A program made the translations under genes and the position numbers. 64,000 nt of DNA, taken from contig NC_003155.5 of NCBI RefSeq assembly GCF_000009765.2, positions 8,961,609-9,025,608 of the forward strand, given 5' to 3'. The notes under the pieces are model-generated. The model saw nothing but the letters and a program-made list of their open reading frames with translations. It ran no database searches and was not told where the DNA came from. The stretch comes from Streptomyces avermitilis MA-4680 = NBRC 14893 (GTDB lineage: Bacteria; Actinomycetota; Actinomycetes; Streptomycetales; Streptomycetaceae). Of this stretch, positions 17,002-26,135 are shown piece by piece. Numbering within the stretch: the stretch's first letter is position 1; the number at the start of each line of letters is the position of its first letter.

Positions 17002-19434
17002 GTGAGCGGGGTGGCGGCGGCCGCCGTGGTGATGCCTCGGGTGCCGGGGCCGCGGCATCGTGTGCTGCGGTCGGTGCCGGAGCAACCGGGTTTGGTGCCG
17101 GTGCGTGGTCCGGGTCGTCCGCTGGCTCTTGGCCGTGATGCCCGGGGCCGGCTGGGTGGTGCGGTGCGCGCGCTGCTGGAGGCGCCGGGGCTGGAGGGTG
17201 CGAAGGACCCGGTACGGCTAGCGGTGATCGTGCTGGCGGCGCGGACGCCGTCGGCGACGGGCGTGGTGGAGATCCGTACGGGTGAGCTGGGCCGGTGGCT
17301 CGGGCTGTCAACTTCCCACGTCGCCTCCGAGGTGCTCCCGGCGCTGCGCCAGTCCGGCGTGGTCTCCATCGACACGGCGGAGGGCGAGTACGGTCAGGAC
17401 GACGGGCTGACCTGCCGTGTGCTGCCGATGTGGGATGCCCAGAACAAGGTTGGGCACCCGCTGTCATTGAAGAAGCCGGAGCTTGCCACCTTGCTGCGGC
17501 TGATGGAGGCCCTGATGGCGCCGGGCTGGGTGCACAGGGATGGACGGGTGACCCCGGCCGGACTGCTGGGTGCACGTGCGAGGCATGGTGCGGCGACGGA
17601 CCGGTTGGCTCTGCTACTGCTAGTGCTGGAGGCGGCGGAGACCGGTCGGGTGCGGCTGTGCGGTGGCCGGGTCGAGAAGCGCTATGGGCGGCCGGTGGCG
17701 ACTCTGGCACGGTTGCTGCGGTGCTCGCTGTCGCGGTCGGAGCGGGTGCTGGCGCGACTGGAGGGTTTTGGGCTGGTGGAGCGCCCGCGGCGGCAGACCG
17801 TGTCCGGGTTGCGGCAGGTGTCGCGGCTGGTAGTGCCTGCCGTGGCGGCCGCGCACGCTGAAGGACGCGCTGCATCCGGGAGCGGCGGCCGCCAGGGAAG
17901 CACTGATGCTACTAGTGCCGATGTTGCAGACCCCGCAGGTACGGCATGGCGTGGTAAGGACTCCCTGCTGCCGGAAAAGCAGCAAGTCAAGGGCTCACTC
18001 GAGTGCTGCGGCGCCGATGGGGGAGACCTCGCGCCTACGGCATCCCTTCACACTGATCACTCTTCTGTGTTTACTCCCGGTGGTTCTGCTGAGCTCTCTG
18101 GTGGGTTTTCCGGCGAAGGCCGTGGTGAGGACCCTGGTCGGCCGGATCACGTCTGCGCGCACGAGGACCGGGCCCCGGAAGCTGTCGTCGCTGATCAGCT
18201 GCAGCTGATCGACGGCAAAGGCGGCCCGCTGCACGGGGAAAAGCAGTCCAAGTCCCCGGATGGTGCAGGGTGGTCGGCGGCTCGCACTGCTGGCCCTTCT
18301 CGGCTGACGGTTGTGGACGATGGCCGCGGGCTGCAGCAGGGGCGGGGGGTAGCTGACCTCCCGGATCTTGGTCTGCGGGCCGGGCTGGCCCCGATCGCGG
18401 ATCTGTGGGCCCGGCTTAGCCGCGGGCAGCAGGCCGTCACCCGCCGGGCTGCCCTGCAGTCGCTGGAGGCGTTGTCCGGGATCGTCGACGAACAGGTAGC
18501 GCCGCAGCTGCTGGCCGGCCGTCTCGCCGACCGGCTGGCGGAAGTCGGCGGCGAGGCCCTGGTGCGCGAGCCCATGGGCTGGCTGCTCGGCCGGGGCCTG
18601 GTCCAGCGCCCTGCCTGCCCGGACCTGAGGTGCGACGACGGCATCCGCCTGGACACCGGCGCTGACTGCCCGACCTGCGAGAATATCGTCCATATCCGGC
18701 GCACGCTGCGGACCCGAGTCTCGGCCCGGGTGGAGGCCGAGATGCCGCACAGCGACTCCGCCACGCGCCGGGCCGAGCTTGAGCGCCGCCTGCGCGAGGA
18801 GACCGCCATAGAGGAGCAGCGGGCGCAGATCCGTCGGGCCCGGGCCTCGCGTGAGGCCGAGCAGCGTCAGCAGGCGATCGAGCGGCGCCGCGCTCTCGAG
18901 GAGGAGGCGGATCTGGCTCGCAGGCAGGCCTCGTGCGCGGACTGCGGTCTGCCCGAGTGCGCAGGCCTGTGCCCGGCGTGCTCCTACCGGCGGCGTACCG
19001 AGGAACTGGTGCGGGAGGCCGTCGACCTGGCCGTCGCCGTGCGGGCCGATCTGTCGGACGCGGCCGCGGTCGCCGAGCTCACCCAGCGGTGCGAAACGGA
19101 CACCCGCGCCCTGTTGGCGTCGGCGTGCGAGCGGGCCTGCGGTCCGGACGCCGATCCGGCTCTGGTCGCGTTCTACGCGCCGCAGGTGGCGCAACAGATC
19201 CGGGACGAACGGCGCGCGGCGGCGCTGCGCCGGCTGCTGGGGGCGGAGGATGTGGTGGTCGAGGCCGACGCCGCGTATGAGGCGTGCCTGCGGCACCGCG
19301 GCCGCGGTGCGGAAGAGGCTGCAGACGCGGCGGGCCGCCGTACCGTCGAGTTCCTCCTTCGCTGGCGCTTGGGCGAACTGCACGCTGTCCGCCTGCGGCC
19401 GGCCGCAGGCGGGGTGTCGGTTGACGCGGCGTAA
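17002..19434 (+). CDS. Large winged-helix / zinc-finger protein, candidate replicon-maintenance factor
   Basis: From GTG at 17002 the product has 810 residues; the exact start is uncertain. Two winged-helix-like segments are visible: GELGRWLGLSTSHVASEVL (about 92-112) and VATLARLLRCSLSRSERVLA (about 231-250). A Cys cluster, CPDLRC then CPTC, lies near 537-557, a charged coiled coil near 590-640, and a second cluster, CADCG, CAGLCPAC, near 645-660. Two DNA-reading modules and two zinc knuckles in one large chain resemble linear-plasmid replication or partition proteins, but I cannot assign it. A spacer in array 1 (20034-20065) matches codons at 18491-18522 at 28 of 32 positions, so relatives of this gene were once targeted. 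Confidence 0.65.
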   Translation: MSGVAAAAVVMPRVPGPRHRVLRSVPEQPGLVPVRGPGRPLALGRDARGRLGGAVRALLEAPGLEGAKDPVRLAVIVLAARTPSATGVVEIRTGELGRWLGLSTSHVASEVLPALRQSGVVSIDTAEGEYGQDDGLTCRVLPMWDAQNKVGHPLSLKKPELATLLRLMEALMAPGWVHRDGRVTPAGLLGARARHGAATDRLALLLLVLEAAETGRVRLCGGRVEKRYGRPVATLARLLRCSLSRSERVLARLEGFGLVERPRRQTVSGLRQVSRLVVPAVAAAHAEGRAASGSGGRQGSTDATSADVADPAGTAWRGKDSLLPEKQQVKGSLECCGADGGDLAPTASLHTDHSSVFTPGGSAELSGGFSGEGRGEDPGRPDHVCAHEDRAPEAVVADQLQLIDGKGGPLHGEKQSKSPDGAGWSAARTAGPSRLTVVDDGRGLQQGRGVADLPDLGLRAGLAPIADLWARLSRGQQAVTRRAALQSLEALSGIVDEQVAPQLLAGRLADRLAEVGGEALVREPMGWLLGRGLVQRPACPDLRCDDGIRLDTGADCPTCENIVHIRRTLRTRVSARVEAEMPHSDSATRRAELERRLREETAIEEQRAQIRRARASREAEQRQQAIERRRALEEEADLARRQASCADCGLPECAGLCPACSYRRRTEELVREAVDLAVAVRADLSDAAAVAELTQRCETDTRALLASACERACGPDADPALVAFYAPQVAQQIRDERRAAALRRLLGAEDVVVEADAAYEACLRHRGRGAEEAADAAGRRTVEFLLRWRLGELHAVRLRPAAGGVSVDAA

Positions 19435-19638
19435 GCGAGGTCGCTACGTCGATGTCCGACGCCACTAGAGGCATCAACTGCCTTGCAACTTGGGCAGATG
19501 AGCGCATGACCTTCGAGTGGAGGACACCGCCAGGCAGCGGCATGAGGACTGCCAGCCCGGCCGATGGCGTCCCTGGCGGAGCTGCCCCTGTGGGCGCGGG
19601 GACGACTTGCCGCGGATCTCTTCGGCGCCCTTGGCCAT

Positions 19639-22046
19639 CGAACTACCCCCGCTCGCGCGGAGAGCACGCCCGCTTCCCGCCCTCGCTGATCGGGAAGCAC
19701 GACCAACTTCCGCTTGCGCGGAGAGCACGGCCGGCCGAACGAAGAAGCCACGGCGCGGCGCGATCCACCTCCGCTCGCGCGGAGAGCACACCCTGAGTTC
19801 GGTGTCGACTGGCACGCACTACGACCCACCTCTGCTCGCGCGGAGAGCACGCGGCTCAGGGCGGGGCCTGGAGGCGGGACTACGACCCACCTCCGCTCGC
19901 GCGGAGAGCACGAAGTGAGCTTCCGGTTCGTGGTGGTGACGGCCGACCCACCTCCGCTCGCGCGGAGAGCACCATGGCGAAGTCGGCGCCTTCGGCTTCC
20001 TCGGCGACCCACCTCCGCTCGCGCGGAGAGAACAACGGGTCGCGCCGCAACTGCTGGCCGACCGTCGACCCACCTCCGCTCGCGCGGAGAGAACTGGACC
20101 TCACCGCGCTGGATCCAGGGGAACGGCGACCCACCTCCGCTCGCGCGGAGAGAACCTCATCCTCGGCATCGACGAGAGCATCACCCACGACCCACCTCCG
20201 CTCGCGCGGAGAGAACTTCGTCGCTGTCAGCTCTGCCCGCAGCTCCGTCGACCCACCTCCGCTCGCGCGGAGAGAACCTTCTCGTCTTGCAGGAACGCCA
20301 GCGCGCCGGCGACCCACCTCCGCTCGCGCGGAGAGAACTGCGGCACCGAGACCTCGAAGCCGTCGGCGAGCGACCCACCTCCGCTCGCGCGGAGAGAACT
20401 GGCCGTTGTCGTCCCTGGAGACGGAGCCCCACGACCCACCTCCGCTCGCGCGGAGAGAACGACCGCTTCCTCGTCGAGCAAGCCGTCCTGCACGACCCAC
20501 CTCCGCTCGCGCGGAGAGAACGGGGTGTCCGGCCGCACGAGAAGCTGGTGCGTCGACCCACCTCCGCTCGCGCGGAGAGAACTACTGGCACCAGAGCCTC
20601 GGCCGGAACCCGAACGACCCACCTCCGCTCGCGCGGAGAGAACCCCTGGCACCTCCAGCGCATGGCCGCCCTCGACGACCCACCTCCGCTCGCGCGGAGA
20701 GAACTCCCGTTTCGGGCCCCGCCGTGTAGCTGCGAGCGACCCACCTCCGCTCGCGCGGAGAGAACACGAAGACCTCCGCACCGAAGCCGCCCGCCAACGA
20801 CCCACCTCCGCTCGCGCGGAGAGAACAGCCAGTCCATGCCGAAGCCTCGCGGGTCGACCGACCCACCTCCGCTCGCGCGGAGAGAACATGGGCCGCTGCT
20901 CCGTCGAGGGCTCGCAGATCGACCCACCTCCGCTCGCGCGGAGAGAACGACAGTGAGGGCTGGCTAGACAAGAACGGGGACGACCCACCTCCGCTCGCGC
21001 GGAGAGAACAGCCAGTCCATGCCGAAGCCTCGCGGGTCGACCGACCCACCTCCGCTCGCGCGGAGAGAACGTCTCGGTAACGGGCGGAACCAATTTCATC
21101 GACGACCCACCTCCGCTCGCGCGGAGAGAACGCCAGCCGCCACGCAAAGAAGGTCCGTGACGACGACCCACCTCCGCTCGCGCGGAGAGAACCCCGCTTC
21201 AGCTCGCGAGGGGCTCGGACAGTGCGACCCACCTCCGCTCGCGCGGAGAGAACACCGACAGTGTGGTCTGGCCGAGACCTGAAGCCGACCCACCTCCGCT
21301 CGCGCGGAGAGAACGGTCGACAGGCGGTAGGTGTCGACGCCGAAGCCGACCCACCTCCGCTCGCGCGGAGAGAACGCCAAGCTGGCCAGCGCCAAGGGCT
21401 TCGGTGGCGACCCACCTCCGCTCGCGCGGAGAGAACCCGACGACGGCCGAGCTCAACGCGGGCAGCGACGACCCACCTCCGCTCGCGCGGAGAGAACCAT
21501 CCATCCCGTGCACGGTCCTGCCGGTGGACCGACCCACCTCCGCTCGCGCGGAGAGAACCTGTACCGGACCTAGAGCAGCAGATCGCCCAGCGACCCACCT
21601 CCGCTCGCGCGGAGAGAACTCGATCTGCGACTGCCAGTTGGAGATGTTCAGCGACCCACCTCCGCTCGCGCGGAGAGAACGAGACGGTGACCCAGATCAG
21701 GGTGATGGCCGTCGACCCACCTCCGCTCGCGCGGAGAGAACGTTCGCGATGCCGTGGACGTTGGTGGTGTCCGCGACCCACCTCCGCTCGCGCGGAGAGA
21801 ACAGGTGCTAAAGCGGTAGCATTCACGGGAGCTCCGACCCACCTCCGCTCGCGCGGAGAGAACCGATGCCCGCATTCCAGCCTGCGTAGTACAGGCGACC
21901 CACCTCCGCTCGCGCGGAGAGAACCACCGAGCAACGCTTCTGCCAGTTACGGACCGCGACCCACCTCCGCTCGCGCGGAGAGAACGCTCACGGCCCGCTC
22001 GGCTGCTGCTGCCGCCGCGACCCACCTCCGCTCGCGCGGAGAGAAC
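19639..22046 (-). CRISPR. CRISPR array 1 (40 repeats, 39 spacers), type I-E
   Basis: Forty 29-nt repeats recur every 61 bp without exception (19639, 19700 ... 22018), with 32-nt spacers. Read from the leader on the minus strand, the repeat begins GTTCTCTCCGCGCGAGCGG and ends AGGTGGGTCG, with a CTCCGC/GCGGAG stem for Cas6e. The six leader-distal repeats begin GTGCTC instead of GTTCTC, and the oldest three carry further changes, as expected of decay away from the leader. The leader lies on the cas2 side. Two spacers (20827-20858 and 21010-21041) are identical. Confidence 0.97.
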
Positions 22047-22079
22047 CCTTCCTGACCTGCGTTTCTACAGGGGGTTTGC
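22047..22079 (-). promoter_or_regulatory. Array 1 leader tip, overlapping the 3' end of cas2
   Basis: Only 18 bp separate the cas2 stop from the first repeat. This sequence aligns with the array 2 leader at 26 of 33 positions, including an identical AGGTCAGGAAGG next to the repeat. The homology runs 15 nt into cas2 codons, so integration signals appear to overlap coding sequence. Confidence 0.7.
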
Positions 22080-22376
22080 CTTTTCTTTATCTTCTCGATT
22101 GAAGGCGATCAGGGTGAGGCCGTCGAATTCGACGGGGTGGCGGCGGCGGGATCCTGCAGTGCGGAGCTCGAAGCCTTGCTCGTTGTCGCTGGGGTAGGCA
22201 AGGACCGACATGCCGTCACCAGTGCATGCGGCGACCGCAGTCCATAATTCGTCGCGGACACGGGCGGACACGGTTCCGATGTACAGCTCTGGGGTGGCTT
22301 CCAACAACCAGCGTGTGAGTGCTCCGCGGAGGTGGTCGGGGACGGCGGTGGCGGAGAGCACGATCATTGAGGCCAC
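22065..22376 (-). CDS. cas2: Cas2, CRISPR adaptation endoribonuclease-fold subunit (type I-E)
   Basis: This encodes 103 residues, or 100 from the internal Met4 where the family usually begins (MIVLSATAVPDHLRG). It is the CasE-type Cas2 (CT1978-like) ferredoxin fold that dimerises between two Cas1 dimers to hold prespacer DNA. Its 3' end is unusual: it carries the leader homology of array 1, and the stop lies 18 bp from the first repeat. It is last in the cas operon, 25 bp after cas1. Confidence 0.93.
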   Translation of the reverse strand: MASMIVLSATAVPDHLRGALTRWLLEATPELYIGTVSARVRDELWTAVAACTGDGMSVLAYPSDNEQGFELRTAGSRRRHPVEFDGLTLIAFNREDKEKANPL

Positions 22377-22401
22377 TGAGTGTGTTCCCTCTTCTGTGTG
22401 G

Positions 22402-23397
22402 TCATGTATCCGTCCCGTGGTTCATGCCACCGGGGACTGGTCCGGAAATGGGGTCCCATAGATCGACGAGCTGTTCTTCCGGATCGGGGATGTCGTAGGC
22501 GGAGCCGAGGCCGAGGAGCTCCTGGATGTCGCCGACGATGCGCGGGAGGAGTTTGAACAGACGTAGTCCGTCGCGAAAGGAGCGCCGGGCTTCGGCTTCG
22601 GGGTTCGTGGAGGCGTGGAGGGAAAACGCGAGGGGGATTGTCAGGTCGGCCTTGTACAGGTCGGCGATGTCGTAGACAAAAGCCTGTTGGTTGCCGTTGT
22701 GGACGAAGCCAAGGGCGGCGGAGCAGCCGAGGGCAAGGATGGCGGCGTGCACGATGCCGTAGAGGCATGTGTTGGCGGCGGAGAGGGCGAGATTGACTGG
22801 GTCTTGGGTGTCCCAGGAGGCCGGGTCGTAGGCGCGACGGAAGCGGCCGATCTTGTACTGCTGCGCGAGCACGCGGTAATGCGCTTTGACGTGTTGGCCT
22901 TCGAACCCGCGCAGTTGGGCGAGTGTAGTGCCGGGCGGGACGGTGGCCTCGCCGAAGCGTTTCTCGTACATGGCGGTGGCGACGGCGAGTCGTCGGGTGT
23001 CGTCTGCCCAGGCACGGGTTTGGCGTTCGAGCCACGTCGTGGTGAGGGAGTCGGGAAGGGCGGCTGCGTAGCAGCGGACTCCGCCGGCACCGGTGATCAG
23101 GACGGTCGTGCCGTGGCGGGCGAAGGTGGCCAGGGCGCGGGCGGTGATGGATGTACCCGGGCCGAGCAGGACGCAGCCGAGCGCGGCGGTGGGCACATAG
23201 ACCTTCTCAGTGCCCCGGCGCTCGCTGGTTACTTCCGCGCAGACTCCGGTGTCGTCCTGGTGGATACGGACGATGTCCAGGTAGAGGAAGGACAGCGAAT
23301 CGGCGATGCGCGGCAGCATGGCGACGGTAGGGGAGGCGAGTTTGCGCCGGGCGCGGGTGGGGTTGGGCTGTGCTCCTGGTGTGGCTGCAGTGTTCAC
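22402..23397 (-). CDS. cas1: Cas1, CRISPR integrase (type I-E)
   Basis: Start chosen at GTG 23397, which overlaps the cas6e stop (GTGA), giving 331 residues. The first ~25 residues are a non-conserved extension before the usual opening MLPRIADSLSFLYLD. Metal ligands are in place: E166 in GFEGQHVKAHY, H233 in FVHNGNQQ, and D243 and D246 in VYDIADLYK; their spacing from H (10 and 13) equals that of E. coli Cas1 H208/D218/D221. With Cas2 it integrates new spacers at the leader end. Confidence 0.95.
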   Translation of the reverse strand: MNTAATPGAQPNPTRARRKLASPTVAMLPRIADSLSFLYLDIVRIHQDDTGVCAEVTSERRGTEKVYVPTAALGCVLLGPGTSITARALATFARHGTTVLITGAGGVRCYAAALPDSLTTTWLERQTRAWADDTRRLAVATAMYEKRFGEATVPPGTTLAQLRGFEGQHVKAHYRVLAQQYKIGRFRRAYDPASWDTQDPVNLALSAANTCLYGIVHAAILALGCSAALGFVHNGNQQAFVYDIADLYKADLTIPLAFSLHASTNPEAEARRSFRDGLRLFKLLPRIVGDIQELLGLGSAYDIPDPEEQLVDLWDPISGPVPGGMNHGTDT

Positions 23398-24062
23398 TGG
23401 GCCTCGCGTGTGGGGGCGATGCTGAGGAGACCGCAGCCGTAGGCCTTTCCGCGGCCGATGCCTTCGGTGATCTTCTGGCGGAGCAGGTCGGGGTCGGTGA
23501 TGGTGGCGGAGCCGTCGAAGCGGATGCGGTTGTGGCGGATGCGCTGTTTGTCGCCGTTGCCGGCTCGTACGCCTTGGGCGGCGTCGAGGGGGTGGGGGTG
23601 GAGGGCGAGGGGTTTGAGTCCGGCGGCGTCGGCTTGGCGGGTCCACCATTCGTCGGCGGCGGCGCCGTTGAGGGGGACGACGGCGGGGAGGTTGTAGAGG
23701 GCGCGGGTGTTGGCGCCGGGTTTGCGGACGGGGCTTGCGGTGCAGCGGTAGCGGATGGTCAGGCCGGGTTTGAGGGCGTCCAGGAGGGGGTCCAGGGGGC
23801 GGGTGATGGCTTGGCCGTAGCCGTCGGGGAGGCGGGTGAGGTCGGGTTCGTGGGCGCTCTGCAGCAGGATGTGCGCCCCGGCTGGGGTGTCCTCGATGCG
23901 GAAGAGCACGCCGAAGCGGGCGCGCGGGTCGGGTCCGGCGTCGCAGGGGTAGAGCGACATGAGGCGGCGGTGCAGTCCCATGGCTGAGTCGTTGCCGCCG
24001 AGGTCACGTCGGGCGTCTCGGGAGCGCGGGTCGGGGACGATGCGGGTCAGCCAGACGCTCAA
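23394..24062 (-). CDS. cas6e: Cas6e, crRNA-processing endoribonuclease of Cascade
   Basis: The likely start is TTG at 24062, overlapping the cas5 stop (TTGA), giving 222 residues opening SVWLTRIVPDPRSRDAR. H31 in MGLHRRLMSLYP fits the position of the catalytic His of E. coli Cas6e. The C-terminal Gly-rich segment (ITEGIGRGKAYGCGLL, about 198-213) is the family RNA-binding loop. It cuts within each repeat after the hairpin and stays bound to the crRNA 3' handle. Confidence 0.93.
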   Translation of the reverse strand: MSVWLTRIVPDPRSRDARRDLGGNDSAMGLHRRLMSLYPCDAGPDPRARFGVLFRIEDTPAGAHILLQSAHEPDLTRLPDGYGQAITRPLDPLLDALKPGLTIRYRCTASPVRKPGANTRALYNLPAVVPLNGAAADEWWTRQADAAGLKPLALHPHPLDAAQGVRAGNGDKQRIRHNRIRFDGSATITDPDLLRQKITEGIGRGKAYGCGLLSIAPTREAQ

Positions 24063-24895
24063 CGGTGGCTCCCTTCTGGGTGGTTGAGATGCTCGTGCAG
24101 GTAGGTGGCGAGGCTGGTGAGGTGGTCTGTGCCCAGCCCGGTGAACTGGTCGGCGGGCAGGTGGAGGGTGCGTCGGTACAGCGGGCGGGCTCGGTAGGCG
24201 CGCTGGCGTGGGTGGAAGTTCAGGGGCTGGTCGTTGACCTCGCCGGAGGGGTGGCTGCCGGTCTCCGCGTCCGGTGGGCAGGTGTCCTCTGGCGTGGGCA
24301 GGTGGTCCAGGGGGTGGTCGGAGAGGAACTCGATGCCGTGTGGGCCGTGTTGGGGCGGTGGTGCGGCGATCGGCAGGTGGACGAGGTGGTGGAGGGCGTC
24401 GTCGAAGCGGCCGAGCAGGAGGGGGCCTTCGGGTGGGCAGGAGCGTCGGCCCAGGTAGGGCGGCCACTGCGGAGAGCTGAGGGCTGTGGCGGTGCGGGTG
24501 AGCAGGCCGGTGTTGTCGGGGATGGCGGTGAGGGCGATGGTGAAGACGGCGTCGGCGAGGTAGGTGCGGTGGGTGAGGAGGGTGGTGGTGTCGCCGCTGC
24601 GTTTCTTGCCCTCGGCGGTGGTGACGGTGGCTTTTGGGGGCAGGCCGCCGCCGACGGTGTGCAGGTCGCGCAGGAGCACGCCGGGACGGTCGGCGCGGAC
24701 GGTGAGTGACAGCCGGGCCAGGTCGTCGATGTTCTCCCCGCGGCGGCGCCCGAGCGCGGCGGCGAGCAGGCCGATGACGCCGGAACGGGTGGGGAAGCGG
24801 GCGGTGTCGCGTTCGTTGAAGTGGCTGCGCTCGCCCCAGGACTGCAGTGGCCCGCTCAGCCGCAGCAGCAGTCCGGCCTTGGTGGTGTCGCTCAC
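24059..24895 (-). CDS. cas5: Cas5e, Cascade subunit holding the crRNA 5' handle
   Basis: This encodes 278 residues from GTG, overlapping the cas7 stop (GTGA). The RAMP domain opens LLLRLSGPLQSWGERSHFNERDT, the hallmark of Cas5e, with RFPTRSGVIGLLAAALG following. It caps the Cas7 filament and contacts Cse1. Its C-terminus (about 180-235) has a Pro/His-rich insertion that looks poorly ordered. The 4-nt overlaps on both sides suggest fixed stoichiometry through coupled translation. Confidence 0.94.
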   Translation of the reverse strand: MSDTTKAGLLLRLSGPLQSWGERSHFNERDTARFPTRSGVIGLLAAALGRRRGENIDDLARLSLTVRADRPGVLLRDLHTVGGGLPPKATVTTAEGKKRSGDTTTLLTHRTYLADAVFTIALTAIPDNTGLLTRTATALSSPQWPPYLGRRSCPPEGPLLLGRFDDALHHLVHLPIAAPPPQHGPHGIEFLSDHPLDHLPTPEDTCPPDAETGSHPSGEVNDQPLNFHPRQRAYRARPLYRRTLHLPADQFTGLGTDHLTSLATYLHEHLNHPEGSHR

Positions 24896-26070
24896 GCGTT
24901 CGCCTCGGCGGTGTGGGTGAGGGCGGTGTCCAGGGCGGTGGTGATCAGGTCGTCGAAGGAGTCGCGGCGCTCGCCGAGTCCGGTGAGGTCCTTGGTCTCC
25001 AGGCTGGCCCAGCCGGAGGTGAGGATGCCGGTTGTGCCCAGGAGCGTGTTGGCGGCCTGGGCGTAGGCGGCGAGCTGGGTGCGGGAGACGTCGGCGAAGC
25101 CGCCCTGGGGGCTGGCCTGGACGGGCTTTTCGAAGGCGGCTGCGTAGGAGAGGGGCCGGTCGGTGCGGACGGAAAGGTGGACCAGGTCGGGGATGGTGTG
25201 CGGGGCGGTGGAGTTCTTCTTGGCCTGGGGGAGCGAGGTGATGAAGGAGGCCAGGAATACGGTGGTCAGCTCCCGTGCGGCCTGCGGGTCGTCGCCGATG
25301 TTGGCGACCAGGTTGCGCAGGTCGAGGGTGGCGTAGCGGTAGAAGGTGCCGGCGCTGAACTCGGCGTGGCCCATGTGGCCGCTGCCGGTGGCGTCGTTCC
25401 AGACGGCGGTGACGTCGTCCACGGCGGAGAAGTAGTCGAGTTCGACGTCGGTCTCGTGAGTGGTCAGGGCGTGTGCGACCTGGACGGCGCCGTCCACGCC
25501 CGCGTCGTTGATTTCGGCGAGCATCCGCCCGAAGAGGTTGATGACGCCGTTGCGGGAGCGCAGCACGGCCTCCACCGTGCTGACAGGGAGGATGCTCTTG
25601 TCCGCGGGCTTCTTGATGTCCTTGGCCTGCTGAAGTTCTTCACGGTGCTGTTCGGCGAGGTCGGCCAGCTCGGCGACTGCGGCCTCCGGCACGTACACCA
25701 TGGCGTTGGTGAGCACCTTGTTGGGGACGGTCTGCTTGGCGTCGCCGGAGGATTTGGCGAGTTCGAACTTGATGCCGCTGGCCGCCGCGGTGTGGCCGCC
25801 GGCGCGCTGGGCTAGCTCGGCGGGCCAGCCGCGCTGTTCCAGTTCGCGGGTGACGCGTTCGCCGATGCGGCGGGTTCGCAGCGCGGCCTGTCCGATGCGG
25901 TCTTCGAAGACGGATCGGATGGCACGTTTCCAGGACTGGCTGCTGACACGGGTGCGCAGGGTGTTGCCGTACTGGACGGTCTTCACGGAGTTGGTGTCGT
26001 CCCGGTTGAGGTTGGCGAAGGGGACGGACTGCAGGACGTGGATGTCGATGAAGCGGGCCGGAGTGAGCAC
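24892..26070 (-). CDS. cas7: Cas7e (Cse4), Cascade backbone subunit
   Basis: This encodes 392 residues from GTG. The N-terminus FIDIHVLQSVPFANLNRDD and TRVSSQSWKRAIR are signature Cas7e sequences. Six copies are expected to coat the crRNA and kink it at every sixth base. The C-terminal ~60 residues are the usual helical end. It is separated from cse2 by 65 bp, a longer gap than at the following junctions. Confidence 0.95.
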   Translation of the reverse strand: MLTPARFIDIHVLQSVPFANLNRDDTNSVKTVQYGNTLRTRVSSQSWKRAIRSVFEDRIGQAALRTRRIGERVTRELEQRGWPAELAQRAGGHTAAASGIKFELAKSSGDAKQTVPNKVLTNAMVYVPEAAVAELADLAEQHREELQQAKDIKKPADKSILPVSTVEAVLRSRNGVINLFGRMLAEINDAGVDGAVQVAHALTTHETDVELDYFSAVDDVTAVWNDATGSGHMGHAEFSAGTFYRYATLDLRNLVANIGDDPQAARELTTVFLASFITSLPQAKKNSTAPHTIPDLVHLSVRTDRPLSYAAAFEKPVQASPQGGFADVSRTQLAAYAQAANTLLGTTGILTSGWASLETKDLTGLGERRDSFDDLITTALDTALTHTAEANA

Positions 26071-26135
26071 AGGGGTGCCTCTTTCCTTTGGTGGGTGGAT
26101 GTACGGATGCGGGCTGACGTGATCGCCGGGTGCCG

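Noticed and set aside
19452..22055. Long open frames on both strands across array 1, with repeating PPLARRE or RASGGGS peptides
   Set aside because: They follow from translation of the 61-bp repeat unit; no RBS, and the period belongs to the CRISPR array.
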